Shown: piece after piece, positions 25,087 through 37,205 of the stretch
Layout of the letters: each line of letters begins with the position of its first letter
Numbering within the stretch: position 1 is the stretch's first letter
Source: AC-49 sp963817035
GTDB taxonomy: Bacteria > Actinomycetota > Thermoleophilia > Solirubrobacterales > Solirubrobacteraceae
Direction of reading: 5' to 3'
Length of the DNA: 64,000 bases
Assembly: GCA_963817035.1 (NCBI GenBank)
Contig: CAWFMM010000004.1
Location: forward strand, 1,364,001-1,428,000
Notes under the pieces: model-generated
Database searches by the model: none
What the model saw: only the letters and a program-made list of their open reading frames with translations
What the model was told of the DNA's origin: nothing
Translations under genes and position numbers: made by a program

Positions 25087-26448
25087 ATGTCGCGCTTCTC
25101 CGAGCCCCAGGACCCGGCGTTCTCCGCGTTCAACGCGTCGCTGTCGTTCGACCGCGTGCTGTGGCCCCACGACATCGCCCAGTCGCGCGCCCACGCTCGG
25201 ATGCTCGCCGCCCAGGGGATCCTCTCCGACGCCGATCGTGACGCGCTCCTCGCCGGTCTCGACGCCGTCGAGGCCGAGCTGCGCGCCGGCAGCTTCCCGT
25301 TCCTCGACAGCGACGAGGACATCCACATGGCCGTCGAGCGCCGGCTCACCGACCTCGCGGGCCCGGTCGGCGGCAAGCTGCATACCGCCCGCTCGCGCAA
25401 CGACCAGGTCGCCACCGACCTCGCGCTATATACGCGTGAGCGCAGCGCCGGCCACGTCGCCGGGATCGACGCGCTCTGCGAGACGCTGCTGTCCGTCGCG
25501 CAGGTGCACCTCGACTGGGCGCTCCCCGGCTACACGCATCTCCAGCGCGCGCAGCCGGTCTACCTGTCGCATCACCTGCTCGCCTACGTCTGGATGCTGC
25601 TGCGCGACCGTGAGCGCTTCCGCTTTGCCTCGGCGCAGATCGGCGGGCTGCCCCTCGGCGCGGGCGCGCTGGCCGGCACGAACTTCGACACCGACCGCCG
25701 CGCGGTCGCCGACGAGCTCGGCTTCGACCGCGTCGCGCCGAACTCGATCGACGCCGTCTCGAACCGCGACTACGTGCTTGACCATCTTGCCGCCGCCGCC
25801 ACCTGCGCGACCCACCTCAGCCGGCTCGGCGCCGAGATCGTCCTGTGGTCAAGCCAGGAGTTCGGCTTCATGACGCTCTCGGACGCATGGTCCAGCGGCT
25901 CATCGATCATGCCCCAGAAGAAGAACCCCGACGCCGCTGAGCTACTGCGCGCCAAGGCGCCGCGGATCGTCGGGCACCTGTCGGCCATGCACGGTGTGAT
26001 GCATGCCCTGCCGCTGACCTACAACAAGGATCTCCAGGAGGACAAGGAGCACCTGTTCGACACCGCGCAGACGCTCGACGCCTGCCTCGTCGCGGCGCGC
26101 GGGATGCTCGCGACCGCGACGTTCAACCGCGAGGCGATGGCCGCCGCGGCGTCCGACGACCTGATCGCCGCCACCGATCTCGCCGACCTGCTCGTGCGCC
26201 GCGGCGTGCCGTTTCGCGAGTGCCACGGAATCGTCGCGGGCCTCGTGCGCACCGCGGTCGACAGCGGCCGCACGCTGTCGCAGCTGACCGAGGACGAGCT
26301 GCTCGAGGCGTCCGAGCACCTCGACGGCGAGGTCGCCGACGTTCTCACCCAGAGCTCGTGGCTGGAGTCGAAGCTCAGCGAAGGGGGCACGTCGCTCGCG
26401 CGCGTCGCCGACCAGCTCGAGCTCGCGCGCGCCGCCCTGGCGTCGTGA
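25087..26448 (+). CDS. argH: Argininosuccinate lyase
   Basis: Last step of arginine synthesis, splitting argininosuccinate into arginine and fumarate. 453 residues. HTARSRNDQVATDL, PGYTHLQRAQPV, and the superfamily signature GSSIMPQKKNPDAAEL with the flexible catalytic loop. No other arg gene is in the window, so it is separated from the usual argCJBDFRG block. Confidence 0.95.
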   Translation: MSRFSEPQDPAFSAFNASLSFDRVLWPHDIAQSRAHARMLAAQGILSDADRDALLAGLDAVEAELRAGSFPFLDSDEDIHMAVERRLTDLAGPVGGKLHTARSRNDQVATDLALYTRERSAGHVAGIDALCETLLSVAQVHLDWALPGYTHLQRAQPVYLSHHLLAYVWMLLRDRERFRFASAQIGGLPLGAGALAGTNFDTDRRAVADELGFDRVAPNSIDAVSNRDYVLDHLAAAATCATHLSRLGAEIVLWSSQEFGFMTLSDAWSSGSSIMPQKKNPDAAELLRAKAPRIVGHLSAMHGVMHALPLTYNKDLQEDKEHLFDTAQTLDACLVAARGMLATATFNREAMAAAASDDLIAATDLADLLVRRGVPFRECHGIVAGLVRTAVDSGRTLSQLTEDELLEASEHLDGEVADVLTQSSWLESKLSEGGTSLARVADQLELARAALAS

Positions 26449-27041
26449 CGGAGCTGACGCGGGCGTTCTACGCGCGGCCGGTCCTGGCCGTCGCTCGCGA
26501 CCTCGTCGGCTGCGTGCTGCGCCACGGCGACACCGCCGGCCTGATCGTCGAAACCGAGGCCTACCACCAGTCTGAGCCCGCGGCGCACTCCTACACCAGT
26601 GCCGGCCGCGCACCGACGACCCGCGCCGCGCTGCTCTTCGGGACACCGGGCACCGCGTACGTCTACTTCGCCTATGGCATGCACGCGCTCGTCAACGCCG
26701 TCTCCGAGCCCGAAGGCGTCGGTGCCGCCGTCCTGATCCGGGCGCTGGAGCCGATCGACGGGATCGAGGTCATGCGCGCCCGTCGTGGCGCGGTCACCGA
26801 TCTGAATCTGTGCTCTGGCCCCGGCAAGCTCACCCAGGCCCTCGGCATCGGTCTCGACCTCAACGAGACCGACCTGCTCGGCGGCCCGATCCGCATCGAG
26901 GCCCGCCGCGCCCGCCCCGAGATCGTCGCCGGACCACGCATCGGCATCACCAAAGCGGTCGAACTCCCCTGGCGCTTCAGCGTCGCCGGCAGCCGGTACG
27001 TCTCGCGCCCGCGCCCGTCCCTCGTCAGCCGCAGATCTTGA
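26445..27041 (+). CDS. 3-Methyladenine DNA glycosylase (AAG/MPG family)
   Basis: Removes alkylated purines from DNA. 198 residues from GTG 26445, overlapping the argH stop (GTGA). The AAG family is marked by ARDLVGCVLRH, the catalytic Glu in IVETEAYHQSEPAAHSY, FGTPGTAYVYFAYGMHALVN, and LCSGPGKLTQALGI. Coupling to argH probably reflects position only. Its end is 48 bp from the convergent PBP gene. Confidence 0.92.
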   Translation: MTELTRAFYARPVLAVARDLVGCVLRHGDTAGLIVETEAYHQSEPAAHSYTSAGRAPTTRAALLFGTPGTAYVYFAYGMHALVNAVSEPEGVGAAVLIRALEPIDGIEVMRARRGAVTDLNLCSGPGKLTQALGIGLDLNETDLLGGPIRIEARRARPEIVAGPRIGITKAVELPWRFSVAGSRYVSRPRPSLVSRRS

Positions 27042-27089
27042 AGCCGAGCACCGCGTGGCGTGGCCGCCCTGGTCGCCCCCGTCGGTGCG

Positions 27090-29363
27090 CTAGCCGGGTG
27101 GGCTGGCACCGCCGGATCCGCCGCCCGTGCTCGAGTCCGGGGCGGGTGTCGGCGTGGGTGTCGGAGTGGGCGTGGGCGTGGGCGTGGGCGCCGGGCCAGG
27201 GGTCGGATTGACCGGCGTATTCGGCGTCGTCGTCGGCGCCGCGGTCGTCTGGGCGGTGGTGTCCGGCGTCGTCCCGGCGCCCTGCGATGACGCATCCGGA
27301 GCGAGAGCGCCCTCGGTCTGCGTCGTGTCGACGACCGGCGGCAGCCCCTTCGCCGCGCGCTTCTCGTTGATCTTGGCGCGGATCTCGTCGGCGCGCTGCT
27401 GCAGGATCGTCGTGGCCTGCCCGGCGAAGGAGCGCCAGATCAGGGCGGGGAACGTGCCACCCTCGACCGCTCCCCCCTGGTAGTCGTTGATCATCGACTT
27501 GCCGCTGTTGGGGTAGCCGACCCAGACCGCGACGGTCAGCTTGTCGGTGAATCCGACGAACCACGCATCGCCGTAGTGCTCGGTCGTACCGGTCTTGCCC
27601 GCCGCAAAGCCGCCCCAGGCCGCGTTCTTGGCCGTCCCGTTGCTGACCACCGTGCGCAGCATCTCGGTTTCCGCCTTGGCCACGGCGGGCGTGAGCACGC
27701 GGATCAGGTGGGTGTGGTTACGCGCGATCACCTTGCGCGTGCTCAGCCGTGTGACCTTGGTGATCGAGACCGGTCCCTTGTAGTCGTGGCCGAGCAGCGT
27801 CCCGTCAACGCGCTCGCCGTCGTGGGCGAACGTCTCATAGGCGTGCGCCATGTCGAGCGGCGTGACGCCGTCCTTGAGCCCGCCCAGCGTCATCGCGTAG
27901 TTGTGGGAGACCGGCGTGCGGATGCCCATCCGGCGCGCGAGCCGGGCGATTCGTTTGACCCCGGACTGGATCCCGACCGCGGCGAAGACCGAGTTGTCGG
28001 AGAAGTCCAGCGCGTTGGTCAGCGTGCGCGAGCCGACGAACTTCCCCTCGAAGTTGTCGGGCGCGAACTTCTCCTTGCCACCGCTGTTGGGCACGATCCA
28101 CGTGCGCTTGGCCGATGGCCACGTCGAGTCGGGACTGACGCCCTCCTTCAGTGCCTGAGCGAGCACGAACGGCTTGAACGCCGAGCCCGGCTGACGCTGG
28201 CCCTGGGTCGCGAGGTTGAACGGCGCGGTCTTGAAGTCCGGCCCGCCGACCATTGCGCGCACCTCGCCGGTGTTGTTGTCGATCGCGACCAGCGCCGCGG
28301 TCGGCCCGTTGGGACCCGGAAGGTAGGTCTTGACCGCCTGCTCGGCGATCTCCTGGAGCGGCAGATCGAGCGTCGTGTCGACGCGCAGGCCCGACTCGAC
28401 GACCTGCGGGCCGAAGCGGTTGATCAGCTGCTGGCGCACCCAGCTCGCGTAGTAGGGCGCCTTGTCGGCGACCTGCGGCGGGTCGAGATGGAACGACCAC
28501 AACGGCTGCTGGAGCGCGTCGCGATAGGCCGGTTCGGTGAGATTGCCCTGGTCCAGCATGTCCTTGAGGACGAGGTTCCGCCGCGCCTGTGCGGCATCCG
28601 GGTGCGCCACCGGGTCATAGGCGGTCGGCGACGCGATGACCGCGGCGAGCAGCGCCGCGTCGGCCGGCGTCAACAGTTTTGCGCACGGATTCGTCAGCGA
28701 CGCGCCGCAGTTCTTGTAGCGCGCTTCGCTGCCGAAGTACGTCCGCGCGGCGGCCTCGAGGCCGTAGGCGCCGTTGCCGAAGTAGATCGTATTGAGGTAG
28801 TCGGTGAGGATGTCCTTCTTGCTCCAGCGACGGGTGAGGTGCCACGCCATCGCGGCCTCGCGCAGCTTCTCGAAGACCGTTCGGTTGCCCTGGGCGGCGA
28901 GTGCGTTCTTGACCAGCTGCTGGGCGATCGTCGAGCCGCCCTGGACCGCCTTGCCCTGGACGACGTCCTGGAAGAACGCGCGCCCGATGCCGCGCAGGTC
29001 GACGCCGGAGTTCGTGAAGAACCGCTTGTCCTCGATGCCGGTGATCGCGAACACGGCCCACGGCGAGATCTGGTTGTACTGCAACAGAACTCGGCTCTGG
29101 CTCGTGGTCAGGACGCCGATCAGCTGTCCCTGGTCGTCGTAGAGGACGGAGTTGCGCGCGTGGCGCAACTGCGACGCCGCGGTGATCGTCGGCAGATCGG
29201 ACGCGACCGCCATCATCATCCCGAACACGGTCGAGACCATCGCGATCAGGGCGAGCGGAATCAGGACGCCGAACAGGCGCAGCTTGCGCAGTCGCGGCTT
29301 GCCCGACTTCTTCCTCGAACGGCGTCGGCCACGGCGCAGCGGCGTGATGTCGGCGTTGCTCAT
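27090..29363 (-). CDS. Bifunctional penicillin-binding protein 1A (transglycosylase/transpeptidase)
   Basis: Peptidoglycan polymerase anchored in the inner membrane. 757 residues from ATG 29363. A basic N-terminus (RRGRRRSRKKSGKPRLRKL) precedes one membrane segment; the GT51 domain has EDKRFFTNSGVDLRGI (the usual His of ED-F-H is Asn), GGSTIAQQLVKN and DYLNTIYFGNGAYG; the transpeptidase has SxxK in PGSAFKPF, SxN in DNSVFA and KTGTTEHYG. The tail is a low-complexity Pro/Thr stretch. An upstream ATG at 29429 gives 779 residues; it lies 12 nt from a TAGAGT hexamer and cannot be excluded. Confidence 0.93.
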   Translation of the reverse strand: MSNADITPLRRGRRRSRKKSGKPRLRKLRLFGVLIPLALIAMVSTVFGMMMAVASDLPTITAASQLRHARNSVLYDDQGQLIGVLTTSQSRVLLQYNQISPWAVFAITGIEDKRFFTNSGVDLRGIGRAFFQDVVQGKAVQGGSTIAQQLVKNALAAQGNRTVFEKLREAAMAWHLTRRWSKKDILTDYLNTIYFGNGAYGLEAAARTYFGSEARYKNCGASLTNPCAKLLTPADAALLAAVIASPTAYDPVAHPDAAQARRNLVLKDMLDQGNLTEPAYRDALQQPLWSFHLDPPQVADKAPYYASWVRQQLINRFGPQVVESGLRVDTTLDLPLQEIAEQAVKTYLPGPNGPTAALVAIDNNTGEVRAMVGGPDFKTAPFNLATQGQRQPGSAFKPFVLAQALKEGVSPDSTWPSAKRTWIVPNSGGKEKFAPDNFEGKFVGSRTLTNALDFSDNSVFAAVGIQSGVKRIARLARRMGIRTPVSHNYAMTLGGLKDGVTPLDMAHAYETFAHDGERVDGTLLGHDYKGPVSITKVTRLSTRKVIARNHTHLIRVLTPAVAKAETEMLRTVVSNGTAKNAAWGGFAAGKTGTTEHYGDAWFVGFTDKLTVAVWVGYPNSGKSMINDYQGGAVEGGTFPALIWRSFAGQATTILQQRADEIRAKINEKRAAKGLPPVVDTTQTEGALAPDASSQGAGTTPDTTAQTTAAPTTTPNTPVNPTPGPAPTPTPTPTPTPTPTPAPDSSTGGGSGGASPPG
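27166..27189 (+). repeat. GTGGGC tandem repeat in the PBP1A tail
   Basis: Four copies of the hexamer GTGGGC, with degenerate copies extending upstream to about 27146. On the coding (minus) strand it encodes the PT-rich C-terminal tail. Such hexamer arrays can change length without shifting the frame. Confidence 0.7.
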
Positions 29364-29441
29364 GACGGCGGGAACTGCGGCGGCAAAATGCCGGGCCTGG
29401 AGGTCGCGCACCACTCGACGACGCGACATGCGGCTGCGCTG

Positions 29442-29451
29442 ACTCTAGCAT
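29442..29451. promoter_or_regulatory. Divergent -10 elements of tyrS and PBP1A sharing one TA
   Basis: TAGCAT (29446-29451, plus) is 8 nt before the tyrS ATG at 29460. TAGAGT (29447-29442, minus) points to the PBP1A gene, 12 nt before its first ATG at 29429. They overlap on the TA at 29446-29447. Confidence 0.5.
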
Positions 29452-29459
29452 TGGCCCGG

Positions 29460-30647
29460 ATGCCTCGATCCAGTAGCGACGCCGCAAAGTTCCTGACCCG
29501 CAACGCCCATGACGAACTGCCGAGCGGCGCGCTCGCCGCCAAGCTGACGGCGGCGGCCAGGGAGGGGCGTCCCCTGCGGGTCAAGCTCGGCCTGGACCCC
29601 ACGGCCCCCGACATCCATCTCGGCCACACCGTCGTGCTGCAGAAACTGCGCGAATTCCAGGAGCTCGGCCACCGCGTCGTTCTGATCGTCGGCGACTACA
29701 CCGCGCGCGTCGGCGACCCCAGCGGCCGCTCGGACACCCGGCCGGCCCTCTCGGGCGAGGAGATCGACGCCAACGCCCGCACCTACCAGGAGCAGGCGCA
29801 CCGCGTCCTGCTCGATGATCCTGAGCTGCTCGAGGTCCGCTTCAACTCCGAATGGCTCGACATGCCGATGGAGCAGCTCTTCGCGCTCGCGCGCACGACG
29901 ACCGTCGCGCAGCTGCTCGAGCGCGACGACTTCGCCAAGCGCTTCGCCGCCCGCCAACCGATCTCGGTGCTCGAGATGCTCTACCCGCTGATGCAGGGCT
30001 ACGACTCGGTCGCCGTGCGCTCCGACGTCGAGATGGGCGGCACCGACCAGACGTTCAACCTGCTGCTCGGGCGCGACGTCCAGCGCGCCTACGGTCAGCC
30101 CGAGCAGGCGGTGCTGACGATGCCGATCCTGCCCGGGACCGACGGCGAGGCGAAGATGAGCAAGTCACTGGGCAATCACATCGGTGTCACCGACCCGCCC
30201 GACGAGATGTTCGGGCGCACGATGTCCCTGCCCGACGGGGCGCTGGAGACGTGGTTTGCGCTCCTCGGGATCGAGCGCGCGGCCGGCGCCGGCCCGCGCG
30301 ACGCCAAACAGGCGCTGGCTACCGCGATCGTCGCGCGCTTCCACGGGGATCCTGCCGGCGCCGTGGCCGCCGAGCACTTCGAGCGCGTCTTTGTCGAGCA
30401 CGGGGTTCCGGACGAGATCGAGGAGGCGGTTCTGACCGCCGACGGGGCGCTGCATCTGCCGGCTGTGCTGGCCGAGCTGTTCGGGGTCTCGCGCTCGAAT
30501 GCGCGCCGGATCCTCGGGCAAGGTGGCGTACGCGTGGACGGCGAGCCACTGCCTGCCGAGCCCCTGGATGTCGACGCGACCGTGCTCGACGGGAAGGTCG
30601 TCCAGCTCGGCAAGCGCAGCTTCCGGCGGGTCCGGCTCGCGCGCTGA
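29460..30647 (+). CDS. tyrS: Tyrosyl-tRNA synthetase
   Basis: Class I aminoacyl-tRNA synthetase. 395 residues. HIGH motif as HLGHT in LDPTAPDIHLGHTVV, KMSKS intact (EAKMSKSLGNHIGV), and a C-terminal S4 RNA-binding domain (SRSNARRILGQGGVRVDG). The order resembles the TyrZ subtype. Start set by position of the conserved N-terminus and by TAGCAT 8 nt upstream. Its end lies about 330 bp before the 16S gene. Confidence 0.95.
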   Translation: MPRSSSDAAKFLTRNAHDELPSGALAAKLTAAAREGRPLRVKLGLDPTAPDIHLGHTVVLQKLREFQELGHRVVLIVGDYTARVGDPSGRSDTRPALSGEEIDANARTYQEQAHRVLLDDPELLEVRFNSEWLDMPMEQLFALARTTTVAQLLERDDFAKRFAARQPISVLEMLYPLMQGYDSVAVRSDVEMGGTDQTFNLLLGRDVQRAYGQPEQAVLTMPILPGTDGEAKMSKSLGNHIGVTDPPDEMFGRTMSLPDGALETWFALLGIERAAGAGPRDAKQALATAIVARFHGDPAGAVAAEHFERVFVEHGVPDEIEEAVLTADGALHLPAVLAELFGVSRSNARRILGQGGVRVDGEPLPAEPLDVDATVLDGKVVQLGKRSFRRVRLAR

Positions 30648-30740
30648 GCTCGTAGGTGCTATCTTCTCCAGTCCGTTCTCGGGCGTAGTGCTGCCTGAGC
30701 GCGTGTCCCTCCGCGAAGGAGTCCCCTTCGGGACTGGGCG

Positions 30741-30770
30741 CGACGGTCTTTGAAAACTCAACAGCATGCG
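30741..30770 (+). other. 5' arm of the pre-16S processing stem
   Basis: CGACGGTCT, a 3-nt internal loop, then AAAACTCAACAGCATGCG (30753-30770). These pair perfectly with 32691-32708 and 32712-32720 downstream of 16S, a 27-bp stem with one 3x3 loop, the expected RNase III-type site. Confidence 0.8.
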
Positions 30771-30930
30771 CACCCTCGGCCTCATACCGGCCGAGAGGTG
30801 TCCAGGTTCGACCGTCCAGCCGGTTCGCCGGCTGAGATGGCAGAGAATTAAGAGAACCGTCAAGATCGAGGTGCCGCGAGTGTACGAGGCACCTCAGTTG
30901 GTGAAAGCCAGCGAATGAGATCTGTGACAG

Positions 30931-30941
30931 GCTCTTTGTGA
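30931..30941 (+). promoter_or_regulatory. boxA-like antitermination element
   Basis: GCTCTTTGTGA about 38 nt before the 16S 5' end resembles bacterial boxA. A related CTCTTTG occurs in the 16S-23S spacer near 32812. Confidence 0.5.
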
Positions 30942-30978
30942 GATGCGGTCTCTCGCTTCGGCGAGGGCCAAGCAGTTC

Positions 30979-32529
<1,551 letters not shown>

Positions 32530-32690
32530 GGGAGCCCCAAATTCGGGGCACGCTCGGAGCCGCGCCTCCGGCGCCCGATGGCCCTCTGGTCTCGCCACGT
32601 GCGAGCTCGGAGCGCTTCGGTGTCGACCGGTCGGCCACGGACCGAACGGCTAGAACGTCGACCTAACCTGGCTGGGCATACCGCTCAGTC

Positions 32691-32720
32691 CGCATGCTGT
32701 TGAGTTTTGAGAGACCGTCG
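32691..32720 (+). other. 3' arm of the pre-16S processing stem
   Basis: CGCATGCTGTTGAGTTTT, a 3-nt internal loop, then AGACCGTCG; reverse complement of the segments at 30741-30770. Confidence 0.8.
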
Positions 32721-32776
32721 CCCGCCCCGGAGCCACCGTGCCCCGGGTGCCGGCGATCCGCCCTCTCGGCGGCCCT

Positions 32777-32790
32777 TGAAAACTACACAG
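32777..32790 (+). other. 5' arm of the pre-23S processing stem
   Basis: TGAAAACTACACAG is the exact reverse complement of CTGTGTAGTTTTCA at 35936-35949, just past the 23S 3' end. Confidence 0.75.
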
Positions 32791-32833
32791 TAGCCACACA
32801 GCCGCGCTCTGACTCTTTGCGCGGCTGTAACAC

Positions 32834-32865
32834 GTAGTCGTCTCTTACGACATCGAGACGACTAC
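32834..32865 (+). other. Spacer hairpin
   Basis: GTAGTCGTCTC (32834-32844) pairs perfectly with GAGACGACTAC (32855-32865) around a 10-nt loop. Probably part of pre-23S folding. Confidence 0.6.
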
Positions 32866-32878
32866 GCGGGTATCACCG

Positions 32879-32899
32879 AACCACATTTGAGTGGTTTTT
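32879..32899 (+). terminator. Terminator-like hairpin just before 23S
   Basis: AACCAC-ATTTGA-GTGGTT followed by TTT, a short stem ending in five consecutive T. It looks like a weak intrinsic terminator inside the rRNA transcript, about 8 nt before the 23S start, so elongating polymerase would need antitermination or it may serve only in folding. Confidence 0.35.
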
Positions 32900-32906
32900 A
32901 GATCAC

Positions 32907-35907
<3,001 letters not shown>

Positions 35908-35935
35908 ATATTTTCCTTTGGTATCCGAAGTGGCG

Positions 35936-35949
35936 CTGTGTAGTTTTCA
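35936..35949 (+). other. 3' arm of the pre-23S processing stem
   Basis: CTGTGTAGTTTTCA, exact partner of 32777-32790. Confidence 0.75.
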
Positions 35950-36003
35950 GGAGCCTCCGAGGCGACGCGGACCCCGTTCACCACGGGCGGTCTCTCACCT
36001 TTT

Positions 36004-36118
36004 GCGGTGGCTTTGGCGAGAGGGAAACACCTCTTCCCATTCCGAACAGAGCAGTTAAGCCTCTCAGCGCCGATGGTACTTGGCCTTCACGGGCCCGGGA
36101 GAGTAGGACGCCGCCGCT
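36004..36118 (+). rRNA. rrf: 5S ribosomal RNA
   Basis: Contains CCCATTCCGAACAGAGCAGT and GAGAGTAGGACGCCGCC; helix I is formed by GCGGTGGC at the 5' end and GCCGCCGC at the 3' end. About 115 nt, roughly 96 nt downstream of 23S. Confidence 0.93.
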
Positions 36119-36130
36119 TTAATGTCAGTC

Positions 36131-36157
36131 GCGAGCCGCCCCACACGGGCGGCTCGC
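36131..36157 (+). terminator. rRNA operon terminator hairpin
   Basis: GCGAGCCGCCC-CACAC-GGGCGGCTCGC, a perfect 11-bp stem with 5-nt loop, 13 nt after 5S. A T-tract is lacking, as common in high-GC actinobacteria. Confidence 0.75.
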
Positions 36158-36180
36158 GGCCGTTGTGCGACGATGCGCCC

Positions 36181-36339
36181 GTGTTCACGGTCCTCGACGC
36201 AGCGCTCGGTGTGCTCGCACTGCTCACGATCGTCGCGTTGATCTGGGTGACGACGCGCGGTGACCGCGAACGCGACGATGAGGATGCCGCGCGTGCCTAC
36301 TTCGACGCGCACGGGCGCTGGCCCGACGACCCCGCGTAG
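36181..36339 (+). CDS. Small single-pass membrane protein, 52 aa
   Basis: GTG start at 36181. Residues 3-23 form one hydrophobic helix (VLDAALGVLALLTIVALIWV) followed by a charged cytoplasmic-like tail ending DAARAYFDAHGRWPDD. This tail style occurs in many unnamed small actinobacterial proteins (recalled, not searched). Reading the frame from 36007 would run through 5S and is rejected. Confidence 0.6.
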   Translation: MFTVLDAALGVLALLTIVALIWVTTRGDRERDDEDAARAYFDAHGRWPDDPA

Positions 36340-36596
36340 GGCCGCTGGCCCGTCCGCGGTGCCGGGCGCACCGGCGTCAGGCAGACCGCAGTGCGCGGCG
36401 CACCGCCACCGGGCCGGCGCTCACGCGAAGGTGCGCGAAGCGGCAGCCGGTGGGGGTGTTGCGCCACAACGCCGGCGGGCTCGCGCGCGTCGAGGGGGTC
36501 CTCGAGAAGAACAAAGGCGCGGGCCAGGCTGGCGACACGCCGGACGGTGTCGCGCCACGTGGGCTCGTCTGTCCGGGGAAGGCGGGAAGGGAACAT
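36297..36596 (-). CDS. Possible small hypothetical protein, 99 aa
   Basis: ATG at 36596. Residues 10-35 are a plausible helix (PTWRDTVRRVASLARAFVLL); the rest is Arg/Pro-rich (HPHRLPLRAPSRERRPGGG, TPVRPAPRTGQRP). Third codon positions are GC-rich as in real genes here, but the composition is low-complexity and it overlaps the 52-aa gene tail to tail by 43 bp. The region 36597-36869 upstream of it holds no convincing gene, only an inverted repeat CCGGCTCCA/TGGAGCCGG at 36800-36839. Confidence 0.4.
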   Translation of the reverse strand: MFPSRLPRTDEPTWRDTVRRVASLARAFVLLEDPLDAREPAGVVAQHPHRLPLRAPSRERRPGGGAPRTAVCLTPVRPAPRTGQRPYAGSSGQRPCASK

Positions 36597-36869
36597 GTGT
36601 TCGTAGTTTTCCCGCGCCGGCGGACGGAACGTATGTACGCGTCGGGAAGCGCGCGGATTTGGCTCTGGCAAGCCGCGCAGCGTGCAGGGAAAGTTGCAAC
36701 CATGAACCACGGGGATACGACAACCCAACGCGGCTCGGACATCGAGCTCGGTACGTACGCGGTCGATACATCGACGATGAACCTGCCGGCCGACCACTGC
36801 CGGCTCCATCAGGCGTCCGGGTGCGCGAGCTGGAGCCGGTCGGCCATGGGGTGGCACGATCGCTGTAGC

Positions 36870-36875
36870 TACGCT
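36870..36875 (+). promoter_or_regulatory. -10-like TACGCT before the zinc-ribbon gene
   Basis: TACGCT, 8 nt before the ATG at 36884; leaderless-type layout. Confidence 0.45.
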
Positions 36876-36883
36876 GCCTCACC

Positions 36884-37201
36884 ATGCTGTGCAGCTGGTG
36901 CGGAGTCGATGTCGGAGAGCACGAGGGCTTCCGCGCCAGCGAGGCCGCGGGCGAGCGCCGAGCTGCGTTCTGCCGGCTCGAGCATGTCGTCCCGTGGGTG
37001 ATCCAGGGCGCGCGCTGGGAGGCCGGACCATCGGTCGCCGACGACCCCAGCGACCCGACCGCGTGCGCACAGTGCGGCACGAACGTGGGGGAGAGCAGCG
37101 TCGTTCTCATTCGCCACCGCGGTGTGCACCGGATCGCCGACGTCTTCTGTGCGACCGACCACCTGCTCGATTGGGCCAAGGCGGGCGGGCGCTGGCGGTG
37201 A
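36884..37201 (+). CDS. Small putative zinc-ribbon protein, 105 aa
   Basis: I do not recognise a named family. Two CxxC pairs (CSWCGVDVGEHEGF at the N-terminus and CAQCGTNVGESSV near residue 66), each later followed by a cysteine/histidine segment (AFCRLEH and VFCATDH). This looks like two repeats of a zinc-binding unit. No enzyme motif. It faces the convergent MFS gene. Confidence 0.75.
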   Translation: MLCSWCGVDVGEHEGFRASEAAGERRAAFCRLEHVVPWVIQGARWEAGPSVADDPSDPTACAQCGTNVGESSVVLIRHRGVHRIADVFCATDHLLDWAKAGGRWR

Positions 37202-37205
37202 CGCG

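Larger units (their letters stand above)
30648..30978 (+). promoter_or_regulatory. rRNA operon promoter/leader region
   Basis: No gene. A TATCTT (30660-30665) is the best -10 candidate but no convincing -35 is seen. Contains a tetraloop hairpin AGTCCC-CTTC-GGGACT (30720-30735), the 5' arm of the pre-16S stem, further small hairpins, and a boxA-like GCTCTTTGTGA at 30931-30941. Confidence 0.6.

Noticed and set aside
27576..29459. Open frame upstream of tyrS
   Set aside because: Antisense to PBP1A; TyrRS homology begins at 29460.
36450..37001. 183-codon plus-strand ORF after 5S
   Set aside because: Ser/Arg/Ala-rich without domain, overlaps the start of the zinc-ribbon gene; treated as noncoding.
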